Shown one piece after another: positions 47,807-56,962 of a DNA stretch of 64,000 nt; position 1 is the stretch's first letter; every line of letters starts with the position of its first letter. The DNA lies in the NCBI GenBank assembly GCA_038212215.1, contig JBBQUT010000005.1:1-64000 (forward strand), read 5' to 3'. A model generated the notes under the pieces. That model did not search any database. It was not told the origin of the DNA and saw only the letters and a list, made by a program, of their open reading frames with translations. This stretch comes from JALZAI01 sp038212215 (GTDB lineage Bacteria; Actinomycetota; Actinomycetes; Mycobacteriales; Jatrophihabitantaceae). A program made the position numbers and the translations under genes.

Positions 47807-48997
47807 GTGGAACCCAATTCGATCCTCGTCCTCGGCGGGCTGGCACTGGTTGCCGTGGGCCTGCTGGTCGTGATCGTCCGGGTCCAGAACCTCGCGGTCC
47901 GGGTGCTTTCCGGCGCGCTCGCGCTGACCTTGGCCGCCACGGCAGGCATGGCAATGGTCAACGACTACTACGGCTATTACCAGAGCTGGACGCAACTCTC
48001 GGCGGATCTCTCGGGAAGTTACGGCTCGTTCGCCAACACGACGATAGCGAGCCGCGCGGTCAACGGCACACCTGCTGGCCGCTTGATTGCGCTGCCGCTG
48101 CCTGGCCCGACGAGCGGAATCACTCGTGGCGGCTTCGTCTATCTGCCGCCGCAGTACTTCCAGCCGCGCTACGCGCGCACCGCGTTCCCTGTCGTCGAAT
48201 TGTTGCACGGTACGCCAGGAAAGCCGACTGCATGGTTCGTGCATCTGAACGTCGTATCCATTGCCGACCACTTGATTGCCGAACGACGCATGGGTCCTGT
48301 GGTGCTCGTGATGCCGACCACGAGCGTCGGGCACAATTTCCAGGAATGCGTCGATGCACCCGGGGCACTCGATGACACCTACATCACCCACGATGTCCGC
48401 GCCGACGTGCAGGCAAGATTCCGCGTCAGCCGCGACCCGGCGCAGTGGGGTGTTGCCGGTTATTCCTCGGGTGGTTACTGCGCCGCCAACCTCGCGCTGC
48501 GGCATCCGGGTGCCTTCGGCGCATCCGGCGTCATGGACGGCTATTACCGACCGCAGGACGGCCCCGCCGCGGCTGCTCTGCATAACGATCCGGCCGCCGA
48601 GTCCGCCAACAACCCGCTGGGCCTCGCCGCCGCGCTGACCCGCGACGCGCGTCCGCTGCCTGCCTTCTGGATCTCGGCCGGAACAGGTGTGGCGGCCGAT
48701 ATCAACGGCGCGCTCGCGTTCACCAGAGCGTTGCACGGCGTCGAGCAGGTGCCCCTGTACCGCGAACGCGACGCTGGCCACAACTTTTACGCCTGGCAAC
48801 CGGCGTTGCCGCAACTGCTGTCCTGGATGTGGCAACAACTGGCCCCGCCTGACCTGCGCGTGCAGTTCCCGATCGCCGGCGGGGTGCAGACCCATGCGAT
48901 CTACGCACCTGGGGCGCAGCCAACTGGCCACAGCCGCAACTCGGCGTCGATGACCCAGCGGCAGCGCGGGAAGCAGCACGGACAGCGGCACGTATGA
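47807..48997 (+). CDS. Membrane-anchored esterase (alpha/beta hydrolase)
   Basis: 396 residues. The N-terminal hydrophobic segments (ILVLGGLALVAVGLLVVIV and LSGALALTLAATAGMAMV) anchor it. The hydrolase domain has GGFVYLPPQYFQPRYARTAFPVVELLHGTPG, VLVMPTTSVGHNFQECVD, the nucleophile elbow WGVAGYSSGGYCAANLALRHPGAFGASGVMDG, and PLYRERDAGHNFYAWQPALPQLLSWMW with the base His. It is similar in design to the esterase at 44887 and lies divergent from the aminoacyl-lipid synthase (162 bp gap). The two esterases flanking the synthase suggest lipid-deacylation or transacylation partners, which is inference. The start is GTG 47807 after CGGGAGGCGGC. Confidence 0.85.
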   Translation: MEPNSILVLGGLALVAVGLLVVIVRVQNLAVRVLSGALALTLAATAGMAMVNDYYGYYQSWTQLSADLSGSYGSFANTTIASRAVNGTPAGRLIALPLPGPTSGITRGGFVYLPPQYFQPRYARTAFPVVELLHGTPGKPTAWFVHLNVVSIADHLIAERRMGPVVLVMPTTSVGHNFQECVDAPGALDDTYITHDVRADVQARFRVSRDPAQWGVAGYSSGGYCAANLALRHPGAFGASGVMDGYYRPQDGPAAAALHNDPAAESANNPLGLAAALTRDARPLPAFWISAGTGVAADINGALAFTRALHGVEQVPLYRERDAGHNFYAWQPALPQLLSWMWQQLAPPDLRVQFPIAGGVQTHAIYAPGAQPTGHSRNSASMTQRQRGKQHGQRHV

Positions 48998-49031
48998 CCC
49001 ACGAACCCTCAATGGTGAACGATCGGACCAT

Positions 49032-49787
49032 TCAGCCGTCGACAGCTCGCATCAGCAGCTCACGCAGCACGGTTTCGGTGTTGGCGAAGTGCTCGGATCC
49101 GACCCGGCCGGCTTCTGCCGGTTCCCCCGCAACGACCGCCTCGGCGAGCGCCCGATGCTGCGGCAGGGCTTGCGCGTAGAGCGCCGGTGTGAAGGGCTCG
49201 ACCGAGAATCCGATGCTCACCTCCGACAGCAGGTCGTCGCGTAACTGGATCAACCGCGCATTTTTGGTGGCTCGAGCGATCGCGTGGTGCAGGCGCAGAT
49301 CGGCCCGCTGCGCGCTGGAGAGATCCGGTGCCGACTCGTAGTCGTCCAACGCGGCGAGGATTTCACGCCGGTCGTCGCCGTCGTTTCGCTCCGCGGCCGT
49401 GGCGGCTACAAGCGACTCGATCAACCGCCGCATGTCGAAGGCGGCCTGCATTTCCGGCCAACTGGGCTCGAGAGTCGCTCGGATAGCACGTGCGACGTCG
49501 TCGGTCCACCGATTGGTCACGTACGCGCCGCCGCTTCGGCCGCGTCGGATATCAAGCATCCCCAGCCGCGTGACCCTGGCCAAAGCGTCACGGACGGTGC
49601 TGCGCGAAAGGCCGAGCCGAGCGGACAGGTCGCGCTCGGACGGCAGCCGTTGTCCCGGCTGAAACTCTCCGACCGCGATGGCAGTGACGATCCTGTTGGC
49701 CAGGGCAGCACCCACCGGCAGCGGATTGCGCCGGGTGAGTAAGGACGCGACAGAATCCAGATCGGTGCCGGCGGGCCCTGCTCCCAT
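49032..49787 (-). CDS. GntR-family (FadR/FCD) transcriptional regulator
   Basis: 251 residues. The winged helix reads ANRIVTAIAVGEFQPGQRLPSERDLSARLGLSRSTVRDALARVTRLGMLDIRRGRSGGAYV, followed by the helical FCD ligand domain with its metal-type residues (FDMRRLIESLVAATAAER, LRLHHAIARATKNARL, LPQHRALAEAVVAG). I chose ATG 49787; a TTG at 49796 is in frame. It is divergent from the peptidase and oligopeptide-transporter operon, with 139 bp between starts, and probably represses it in response to a peptide or amino-acid effector. Confidence 0.9.
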   Translation of the reverse strand: MGAGPAGTDLDSVASLLTRRNPLPVGAALANRIVTAIAVGEFQPGQRLPSERDLSARLGLSRSTVRDALARVTRLGMLDIRRGRSGGAYVTNRWTDDVARAIRATLEPSWPEMQAAFDMRRLIESLVAATAAERNDGDDRREILAALDDYESAPDLSSAQRADLRLHHAIARATKNARLIQLRDDLLSEVSIGFSVEPFTPALYAQALPQHRALAEAVVAGEPAEAGRVGSEHFANTETVLRELLMRAVDG

Positions 49788-49926
49788 GGTCGGCAAGCGT
49801 ACGACGGCGTACCCCCGGAAAAGCTGCCGACATGAGAACGTAACGAAAGGATCCTTGACCAGACCAAATAGCCGGTGCGAGTCTCACCGGAGCGCCAAAC
49901 GGCGCCCTCTCGCCGCGACCCGTGGC

Positions 49927-50925
49927 GTGCAGGCGGTTGTGGTGGACGGAGTTGCGTTGCCAGTTCTCGACTCTACGACGGCGGGAGTTATCGACTTCCA
50001 AGGGTGGCAGACGTGGTACCGGATCACGGGCGACCTCGCGACGACACGCACGGCGGGCCGGTCGCCGCTGGTGGTGGCGCACGGTGGCCCGGGGGCTACG
50101 CACGATTACACCCTTCGTATCTCGATGCTCAGCGCGCGGGGGCGCGCGGTCGTGCACTACGACCAACTGGGGTGCGGCAGGTCTACCCATCTGCCGGACA
50201 AGGACCCCGCCTTCTGGACCGTCGAGCTGTTCCTGGACGAGCTGGACAACCTGTTGCGGGCGCTCGAACTGAACGACGATTACGCCCTGCTGGGCCAATC
50301 CTGGGGCGGGATGCTCGCTGCCGAGCACGCGATCCGCCTGCCCGCCGGACTGACCAGCCTGGTCATCGCCGACTCGCCCGCGTCGATGCAACTGTGGGTG
50401 AGCGAGGCGAACCGGCTGCGCGCCGATCTGCCGCCGGACGTGCAGGCGATCCTCGTGCGCAACGAAGCTGCCGGCACCACCGACAGCGAGGAGTACCACC
50501 ATGCGGAACAGGTCTTCTACGACCGCCACGTCTGTCGCGTGCTGCCCAACCCGCCCGAAGTCCTCGCCAGTTTCGCCGCGATCAACGACGATCCGACGGT
50601 CTACCACACGATGAACGGCCCGAGCGAGTTCCATGTCGTGGGCACGCTGCGTGACTGGACGGTCGTCGACCGCGTCCACCTCATCGCGGTCCCCACTCTC
50701 GTGGTGACCGGTGCACACGACGAAGCGACGCCCGCCGTGGTGCAGCCGTTCCTCGACGCGATCCCGGACGTGCGCCAGCACGTGTTCGCCGACTCCAGCC
50801 ACATGCCGCACGTCGAGGAGGAGGAATCGTTCATGGCTGTCGTGGGTGACTTCCTCGACGCGCATGACCGCTTAAGGTCCGACCACCCCGTCCAGTCGAC
50901 TGCCTACTCAGGAGAGTCCGAATGA
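49927..50925 (+). CDS. Proline iminopeptidase-family aminopeptidase
   Basis: 332 residues from GTG 49927 (GTG 49939 or 49942 are also possible; none has a clear site). The prolyl aminopeptidase (S33) signature is LVVAHGGPGATHDY, then AVVHYDQLGCGRSTHLPDKD, the nucleophile elbow DYALLGQSWGGMLAAEHAIRLP, the acid in VVTGAHDEATP, and the base His in FADSSHMPHVEEEESFMAVVGDFL. It removes N-terminal residues, often Pro, from small peptides. Its stop overlaps the start of the substrate-binding protein gene (ATGA 50922-50925), linking peptide cleavage with peptide uptake. Confidence 0.9.
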   Translation: MQAVVVDGVALPVLDSTTAGVIDFQGWQTWYRITGDLATTRTAGRSPLVVAHGGPGATHDYTLRISMLSARGRAVVHYDQLGCGRSTHLPDKDPAFWTVELFLDELDNLLRALELNDDYALLGQSWGGMLAAEHAIRLPAGLTSLVIADSPASMQLWVSEANRLRADLPPDVQAILVRNEAAGTTDSEEYHHAEQVFYDRHVCRVLPNPPEVLASFAAINDDPTVYHTMNGPSEFHVVGTLRDWTVVDRVHLIAVPTLVVTGAHDEATPAVVQPFLDAIPDVRQHVFADSSHMPHVEEEESFMAVVGDFLDAHDRLRSDHPVQSTAYSGESE

Positions 50926-52667
50926 GCGTCCGTGCCCGAATTAGTTTCGTCGCGGCGTCCGCCGCGCTCGCTCTCAGCGTCAGCGCTTGTTCTGGTTCGT
51001 CACCGAATTCGGCGGCGAGCAGTGGCACAGGAAGTACGACGCCGTCCGGGTCCAGCGCCGGATCCAGCGCGCCGGCAAGCTTCCAGAGCCAGCACAAGGG
51101 CGGCACGCTGCACCTTCTCGCCAAGGCCGCGGCCGGCACCCTCGACCCGATGGTCAACTACACCCTGCAGTACTGGCAGCTCTACCAGGCGATGTATGAC
51201 GGGCTGCTCTCGTTCACGAAGGTCGGCGGCCAGCAGTCGTTCACCGTCGTCCCGGATCTCGCAGAATCGATGCCCAAACTCACCGACGGCGGGCGCACCT
51301 ACACCTTCACGCTGCGCAAGGGCATCAAGTTCTCGACCGGCGCGACCGTCACCCCCGCCGACGTGGTCGCCTCGTTCACCCGGATCTTCACCGTGTCGAG
51401 CCCGACCGCCGGTACCTTCTACAACGGCATCGTCGGTGCGGATGCGTGCCTGGCCAAGCCGGCGACCTGCTCGTTGGCCAAGGGCGTGGTGGGGGATGCC
51501 GCGACGAACACGGTGACCATTCATCTGAAGAATGCCGACCCCGAATTCCCTTACAAGCTCGCGGTTCCGCACGCGACGATCCTGCCGAAGGGCTCCCCGG
51601 TCAAGGACGCCGGCAGCACGCCGTTGCCGACGACCGGGCCGTACAAGGTGGCCTCCTACGATCCCAATCGCGCGCTGAAACTCGTCCGCAACCCGTACTA
51701 CTCCGAGTGGTCGCACCTGGCGCAGCCGCAGGCCTATTCGGACGAGATCGATGAGACGTTCGGCTTGACGGTCGAGTCCGAGGTCACCGCAGTCGAGAAC
51801 GGCCAGGCGGACTGGGTCTACGACCCGCCGCCCGCCGACCGGCTCAACGAGATAGGCACGAAGTACACCGCGCAGGCGCACGTCAACCCGCTGACGGCCA
51901 TGTGGTACCTCGCGATGAACACGAACTTGGCGCCGTTCAGCTCGCCACTTGCGCGCCAGGCCGTCAACTGGGCGGTGGATCGTGCCGCGACGGTGCGCCT
52001 GTATGGCGGCACCAACCTGGCACAGCCGGTCTGCACCGTGCTGCCCCCGGCATTCCCGGGACACACCGACAGTTGCCAGTACACCAAGGGAGGCGGCTCG
52101 ACGTGGAAGGCGGCCGACGTGGCCAAGGCGAAGCAGTTGGTGCAGCAGTCGGGCACCAAGGGTCAACAGGTGGCGATCGTCACCCAGGACGACGAGGTGA
52201 ACAAGGCGATCGGGGAGTACCTGCAGAGCCTGCTCACCTCGATCGGTTACCGGGCGACGCTCAAGCCGATATCGGCCAACATTCAGTTCACCTATATCCA
52301 GAACACGAAGAACAAGGTGCAGATTTCGCTTTCCTCGTGGTATCAGGACTATCCGGCGGCGTCGGACTTCCTCAATGTCCTGTTGTCGTGCGCGTCGTTC
52401 CGGAAGGGCAGCGACTCGAGCATCAACATTGCGGGCTTCTGCAACAAATCGATCGATGCCAAGATGCAGCAGGCGCTCATTACCGAGCGCACGGACACGA
52501 CCGCCGCGAACGCGCAATGGGGCGCTGTCGACAAGCAGATCATGACCCAGGCGCCGATGGCACCTCTGTTCACCCCGAAGCTCATCGACTTCGTGTCCAA
52601 GCGGGTCGGCAACTACCAGTTCAGCAAGCAGTTCTACATGCTGGTCAGCCAGCTCTGGGTCAAGTGA
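50922..52667 (+). CDS. Oligopeptide ABC transporter substrate-binding lipoprotein
   Basis: 581 residues. The signal peptide ends in a lipobox (LSVSAC, Cys23), and a Ser/Gly-rich linker follows. The SBP_bac_5 domain begins GGTLHLLAKAAAGTLDPMVNYTLQYWQLYQAMYDGLLSF. Typical later segments are LAESMPKLTDGGRTYTFTLRKGIKFSTGATVTPADVVASFTRIF, TGPYKVASYDPNRALKLVRNPYYSEW, and VNWAVDRAATVRLYGGTNLAQPVCTVLPP. It is exported and should bind peptides or similar solutes. The operon continues without gaps to 56775. Confidence 0.92.
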   Translation: MSVRARISFVAASAALALSVSACSGSSPNSAASSGTGSTTPSGSSAGSSAPASFQSQHKGGTLHLLAKAAAGTLDPMVNYTLQYWQLYQAMYDGLLSFTKVGGQQSFTVVPDLAESMPKLTDGGRTYTFTLRKGIKFSTGATVTPADVVASFTRIFTVSSPTAGTFYNGIVGADACLAKPATCSLAKGVVGDAATNTVTIHLKNADPEFPYKLAVPHATILPKGSPVKDAGSTPLPTTGPYKVASYDPNRALKLVRNPYYSEWSHLAQPQAYSDEIDETFGLTVESEVTAVENGQADWVYDPPPADRLNEIGTKYTAQAHVNPLTAMWYLAMNTNLAPFSSPLARQAVNWAVDRAATVRLYGGTNLAQPVCTVLPPAFPGHTDSCQYTKGGGSTWKAADVAKAKQLVQQSGTKGQQVAIVTQDDEVNKAIGEYLQSLLTSIGYRATLKPISANIQFTYIQNTKNKVQISLSSWYQDYPAASDFLNVLLSCASFRKGSDSSINIAGFCNKSIDAKMQQALITERTDTTAANAQWGAVDKQIMTQAPMAPLFTPKLIDFVSKRVGNYQFSKQFYMLVSQLWVK

Positions 52668-53696
52668 GTGGTTAGCACCGACCCTCCCGCTGAGCAGACA
52701 GCGGCCCGGGCGTCGCCCGGGCCGTGGCGGACCGCGCTCGGGCAGCTGGTGCGGAACAAGGCGGCGATGGCCGCGCTCGGTGTGCTGGTAGTGATCACCG
52801 TCGCGTGCCTCGGCGCACCGGTGTACGCCCATTCCGTCGCGCACACCGACCCGTTCTCGTCCAACATCTCTGGCACGACTGTGATCGACGGCAAGACGGT
52901 GCAGTTGCTCCAACCAAGCAGCACCGGGCTGGGTCTCGGGGTCACGCCGATCGGACCTACCTGGAACCCGTCGCACTATTTCCTCGGCGTCGACAACCAG
53001 GGCCGCGACGTGATGGCGCGCCTACTTTACGGTGGGCGTAACAGTTTGCTGATCAGCCTGACCTCGGCGCTGATGTGCTGCGTGATCGCGACGGTGCTCG
53101 GCTTGTTCGCGGGCTACTTCGGCGGATTCGTCGACGCGATCCTGTCCCGCGTGCTCGACGTCGTCTGGGCGTTCCCGGTCTATCTGCTGGCCATCAGTCT
53201 GTCCATCGTCCTGCTGACCAGCGGGTTGGACATCGGTCCACTCCATATCGGCGGCGACAGCCTGCTGCTGCCGATCGCCATCATCGGCATCATCTACGTG
53301 CCCTATGTCGCGCGACCCGTGCGCGGGCAGGTGATGGTCCTCAAGGAACGAGAATTCCTGCAGGCCAGCGTGGGTCTCGGCGCGTCCGACCTGCGGGTCC
53401 TGCGGCGTGAACTGCTGCCGAACGTCCTGCCGTCGGTGGTGGTGTTCCTGCCGTTGATGACCGCCCTCAACATGCTCACCGAATCGGCGCTGTCGTTCCT
53501 GTCGATCGGCGTGCAGCCGCCGAACGCCAGTTGGGGGACGATCATCAACGACGGGTTGGGCCTCCTGTACACGCGTCCGATCGTCACGGTGGCCCCTGGC
53601 CTGGCGATCGTGATTGCCGCGGGTGCGCTGAACGTCCTCGGTGACGGTGTCCGCGATGCGCTCGACCCCCGCGCGCGGCTGCGCGGTGCCGCATGA
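52668..53696 (+). CDS. ABC transporter permease, DppC/OppC type
   Basis: 342 residues. There is a long N-terminal cytosolic/TM1 region, then an extracytoplasmic loop (GTTVIDGKTVQLLQPSS), the LGVDNQGRDVMARLLYGGRNSLLISL segment typical of OppC, and five further membrane helices. The EAA loop is LKEREFLQASVGLGASDLRVLRRELLPNVLPSVVVF, where the coupling helix contacts the ATPases. GTG 52668 is immediately after the previous stop. The usual order is DppB then DppC; here the C-type permease comes first. Confidence 0.9.
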   Translation: MVSTDPPAEQTAARASPGPWRTALGQLVRNKAAMAALGVLVVITVACLGAPVYAHSVAHTDPFSSNISGTTVIDGKTVQLLQPSSTGLGLGVTPIGPTWNPSHYFLGVDNQGRDVMARLLYGGRNSLLISLTSALMCCVIATVLGLFAGYFGGFVDAILSRVLDVVWAFPVYLLAISLSIVLLTSGLDIGPLHIGGDSLLLPIAIIGIIYVPYVARPVRGQVMVLKEREFLQASVGLGASDLRVLRRELLPNVLPSVVVFLPLMTALNMLTESALSFLSIGVQPPNASWGTIINDGLGLLYTRPIVTVAPGLAIVIAAGALNVLGDGVRDALDPRARLRGAA

Positions 53697-54661
53697 TCTG
53701 GTTCATCGGGCGGCGACTGGCGGCGGCAGCGCTCGTCCTCGTCGCGATCAGCATGCTGGTGTTCCTGATCTTCTTCGCAACGCCCGGCGTCGACCCGGCG
53801 GCGCGCATCGCTGGGCGCAACGCCGACCCCGCCACCCTCGCACAGGTGCGTCAGGCGTTCGGTCTCGATCGGCCGCTGCCGATCCGCTATTTGCTGCTGA
53901 TGCGGCACCTTGTCGTGGATCGGGACCTGACGTCCTATGTCAACCGCGGTGTCAAGGTAGTGCCGCAGATCTTGCAGGCTGTGCCGATCACGCTGTCGCT
54001 GGTGACTGGTGCGGCCGTCCTCTGGCTCGTGCTCGGGATCGCGATGGGTGTCGGTGCAGCGTCCCGGCAAGGCACGGCTGTCGATCCGGTCATAGTGTTC
54101 CTCGGCGTTGTCGGCGTGTCGATCCCCGTTTACTGGCTCGGTGAGGTGGTCAACCTGATCACGCAGAGCCGTCTGCATAACAGCCTGTTCTCGTGGGTGC
54201 CGCCGCTCGGCTACGTCGGGCTGACTACCGATCCATGGCAGTGGGCCCTGCACCTGCTGTTTCCGTGGCTGACCTTGGCAATGCTGTATGCGGGGATCTA
54301 TGCGCGGATCCTGCGCTCGGAAATGGTGGTCGCGCTCAACGAGGATTACGTGCGGACCGCCCGCGCCAAGGGGATATCCGAGCGGCGCATTCTCATCCGG
54401 CACGCGCTGCGCACGTCCCTGATCCCGATCGTGTCGCTGTTCGGGCTGGACTTCGGCGCCCTCATCGGCGGCGCGGCGTTACTGACCGAGGTCGTGTTCG
54501 GCCTGCCCGGCATTGGCAAGCTCACCTTCGACGCGCTGGAGAACGTCGACCTGCCGGTCATCATGGGATGCGTGCTCTACGCCGCATTCTTTGTCGTCCT
54601 CGCCAATGCCATTGTCGACGTGGCCTACGCGGGGCTCGACCCGCGGGTGCGTCGTGCCTGA
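53693..54661 (+). CDS. ABC transporter permease, DppB/OppB type
   Basis: 322 residues. FIGRRLAAAALVLVAISMLVFLIFFATPGVDPA is the family N-terminus. Other marks are RQAFGLDRPLPIRYL, the EAA loop ARILRSEMVVALNEDYVRTARAKGISERRILIRHALRTSLIPIVSL, and LLTEVVFGLPGIGKLTFDALENVDLPVIMG near the end. It has six membrane segments. It overlaps the preceding stop by 4 bp (ATGA) and the following ATPase start by 8 bp. Confidence 0.9.
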   Translation: MIWFIGRRLAAAALVLVAISMLVFLIFFATPGVDPAARIAGRNADPATLAQVRQAFGLDRPLPIRYLLLMRHLVVDRDLTSYVNRGVKVVPQILQAVPITLSLVTGAAVLWLVLGIAMGVGAASRQGTAVDPVIVFLGVVGVSIPVYWLGEVVNLITQSRLHNSLFSWVPPLGYVGLTTDPWQWALHLLFPWLTLAMLYAGIYARILRSEMVVALNEDYVRTARAKGISERRILIRHALRTSLIPIVSLFGLDFGALIGGAALLTEVVFGLPGIGKLTFDALENVDLPVIMGCVLYAAFFVVLANAIVDVAYAGLDPRVRRA

Positions 54662-55736
54662 GGCCCGCTGGTCGGCTGACGAGCCGCTGCTCGACGTCCG
54701 CGATCTGACGGTCCGATTCCGCTCCCGTCGCGATGTCGTCACGGCCGTCGACCGCCTGAGCTTCAGCGTGAACACGGCCGAAATCCTTGGTGTGGTCGGC
54801 GAATCCGGTTCCGGCAAGAGCGTGACGATGATGAGCTTGCTCAAGTTGATCCGCAATCCGAATTGCACAGTGAGCGGCCAGGCGCTGTTTCGCGGCCAGG
54901 ACCTGATCGCCATGCCGGACAAGGCAATGCGCTCGCTGCGCGGCCGGTCCATCGCAATGATCTTCCAGGATCCGATGACGGCGTTGACGCCGGTCTATAC
55001 CGTCGGCTGGCACATCGTCGAGCAGTTGCGTGCCCACGGTCACGTTCCTGCGCGCGATGCTCGCCGGCGTGCCGTGGAACTACTCGACGAGGTCGGCATC
55101 CCGGACGCCGCGGGGCGCGTGGACGACTACCCCCACCAGTTCTCCGGTGGCATGCGCCAACGGGCGGTGATCGCGATGGCGCTGGCCCACAACCCGACCC
55201 TGCTCATCGCGGACGAACCGACGACCGCGCTCGACGTGACGACGCAGGCACAGATTCTGGAACTGTTGCGACGCCTGCAGCGTGAGCACGACTCGTCGAT
55301 CGTGTTGATCACGCACGACATGGGGGTGATTTCGGAGATTGCCGACCGGGTTCTGGTCATGTACGCCGGCCGCGCGGTCGAGACCGGCCCGCGGCAGGAG
55401 GTCTTCCGTCGGCCGAATCATCCGTACACCTGGGGATTGCTCGGCTCCGTGCCGCGCGTTGGACGAGCACGACTGCGGCGCCTGCCGACCATCCCGGGCC
55501 ACCCGATCAGCCCGGACCAAATTCCGGAGGGTTGCGCTTTCCAACGACGGTGCCGGCATCGCCACAACCGCTGCGTCGAGTTGCCGCCACTCATGGGTGC
55601 GCTTGACCATCGCGATGCCTGCTGGCTGCCGCGTGAGGACCGCCAGGCGATTCGCCGCACCAGCGATGTCGCAGCCGCGGCCGCAGGTGATCCCGGTGAC
55701 GCCGTGCCCGCTGCGGCGGAGAGCGAGCCGGTGTGA
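54654..55736 (+). CDS. Oligopeptide ABC transporter ATPase, DppD/OppD type
   Basis: 360 residues. Walker A is GESGSGKSVTM (about residues 46-56), the Q-loop is IFQDPMTALTPVYTV, the signature motif is FSGGMRQRAVIAMALAHNP, Walker B is LLIADEPTTALDVTTQ, and the H-loop is VLITHDMGVI. The C-terminal oligopeptide-specific domain ends with the Cys-rich segment GCAFQRRCRHRHNRC, which binds an iron-sulphur or structural site in relatives. GTG 54654 overlaps the permease gene. Confidence 0.93.
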   Translation: MPEARWSADEPLLDVRDLTVRFRSRRDVVTAVDRLSFSVNTAEILGVVGESGSGKSVTMMSLLKLIRNPNCTVSGQALFRGQDLIAMPDKAMRSLRGRSIAMIFQDPMTALTPVYTVGWHIVEQLRAHGHVPARDARRRAVELLDEVGIPDAAGRVDDYPHQFSGGMRQRAVIAMALAHNPTLLIADEPTTALDVTTQAQILELLRRLQREHDSSIVLITHDMGVISEIADRVLVMYAGRAVETGPRQEVFRRPNHPYTWGLLGSVPRVGRARLRRLPTIPGHPISPDQIPEGCAFQRRCRHRHNRCVELPPLMGALDHRDACWLPREDRQAIRRTSDVAAAAAGDPGDAVPAAAESEPV

Positions 55737-55740
55737 TCGC

Positions 55741-56775
<1,035 letters not shown>

Positions 56776-56962
56776 GCGGCCAACAGCTCACGGACGACCT
56801 TCGACAGCGTCGGTGTGCATGTCCAACGGTCGCTATCGGCGCCACTCGCGCCGCGATAGCGGCACTTGTGGGTGCAAGCCCTTACCCAGGTAGCCAGAGA
56901 TCGCCCCGCGGATCGCGCAGCACGCCTAACCCGGCTTGCCTCGGCGCGCGCGGACCAGCACA

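Noticed and set aside
51000..52976. A 658-codon minus-strand frame opposite the peptide-binding protein
   Set aside because: It is an antisense shadow. The plus strand encodes a complete substrate-binding protein with a lipobox.
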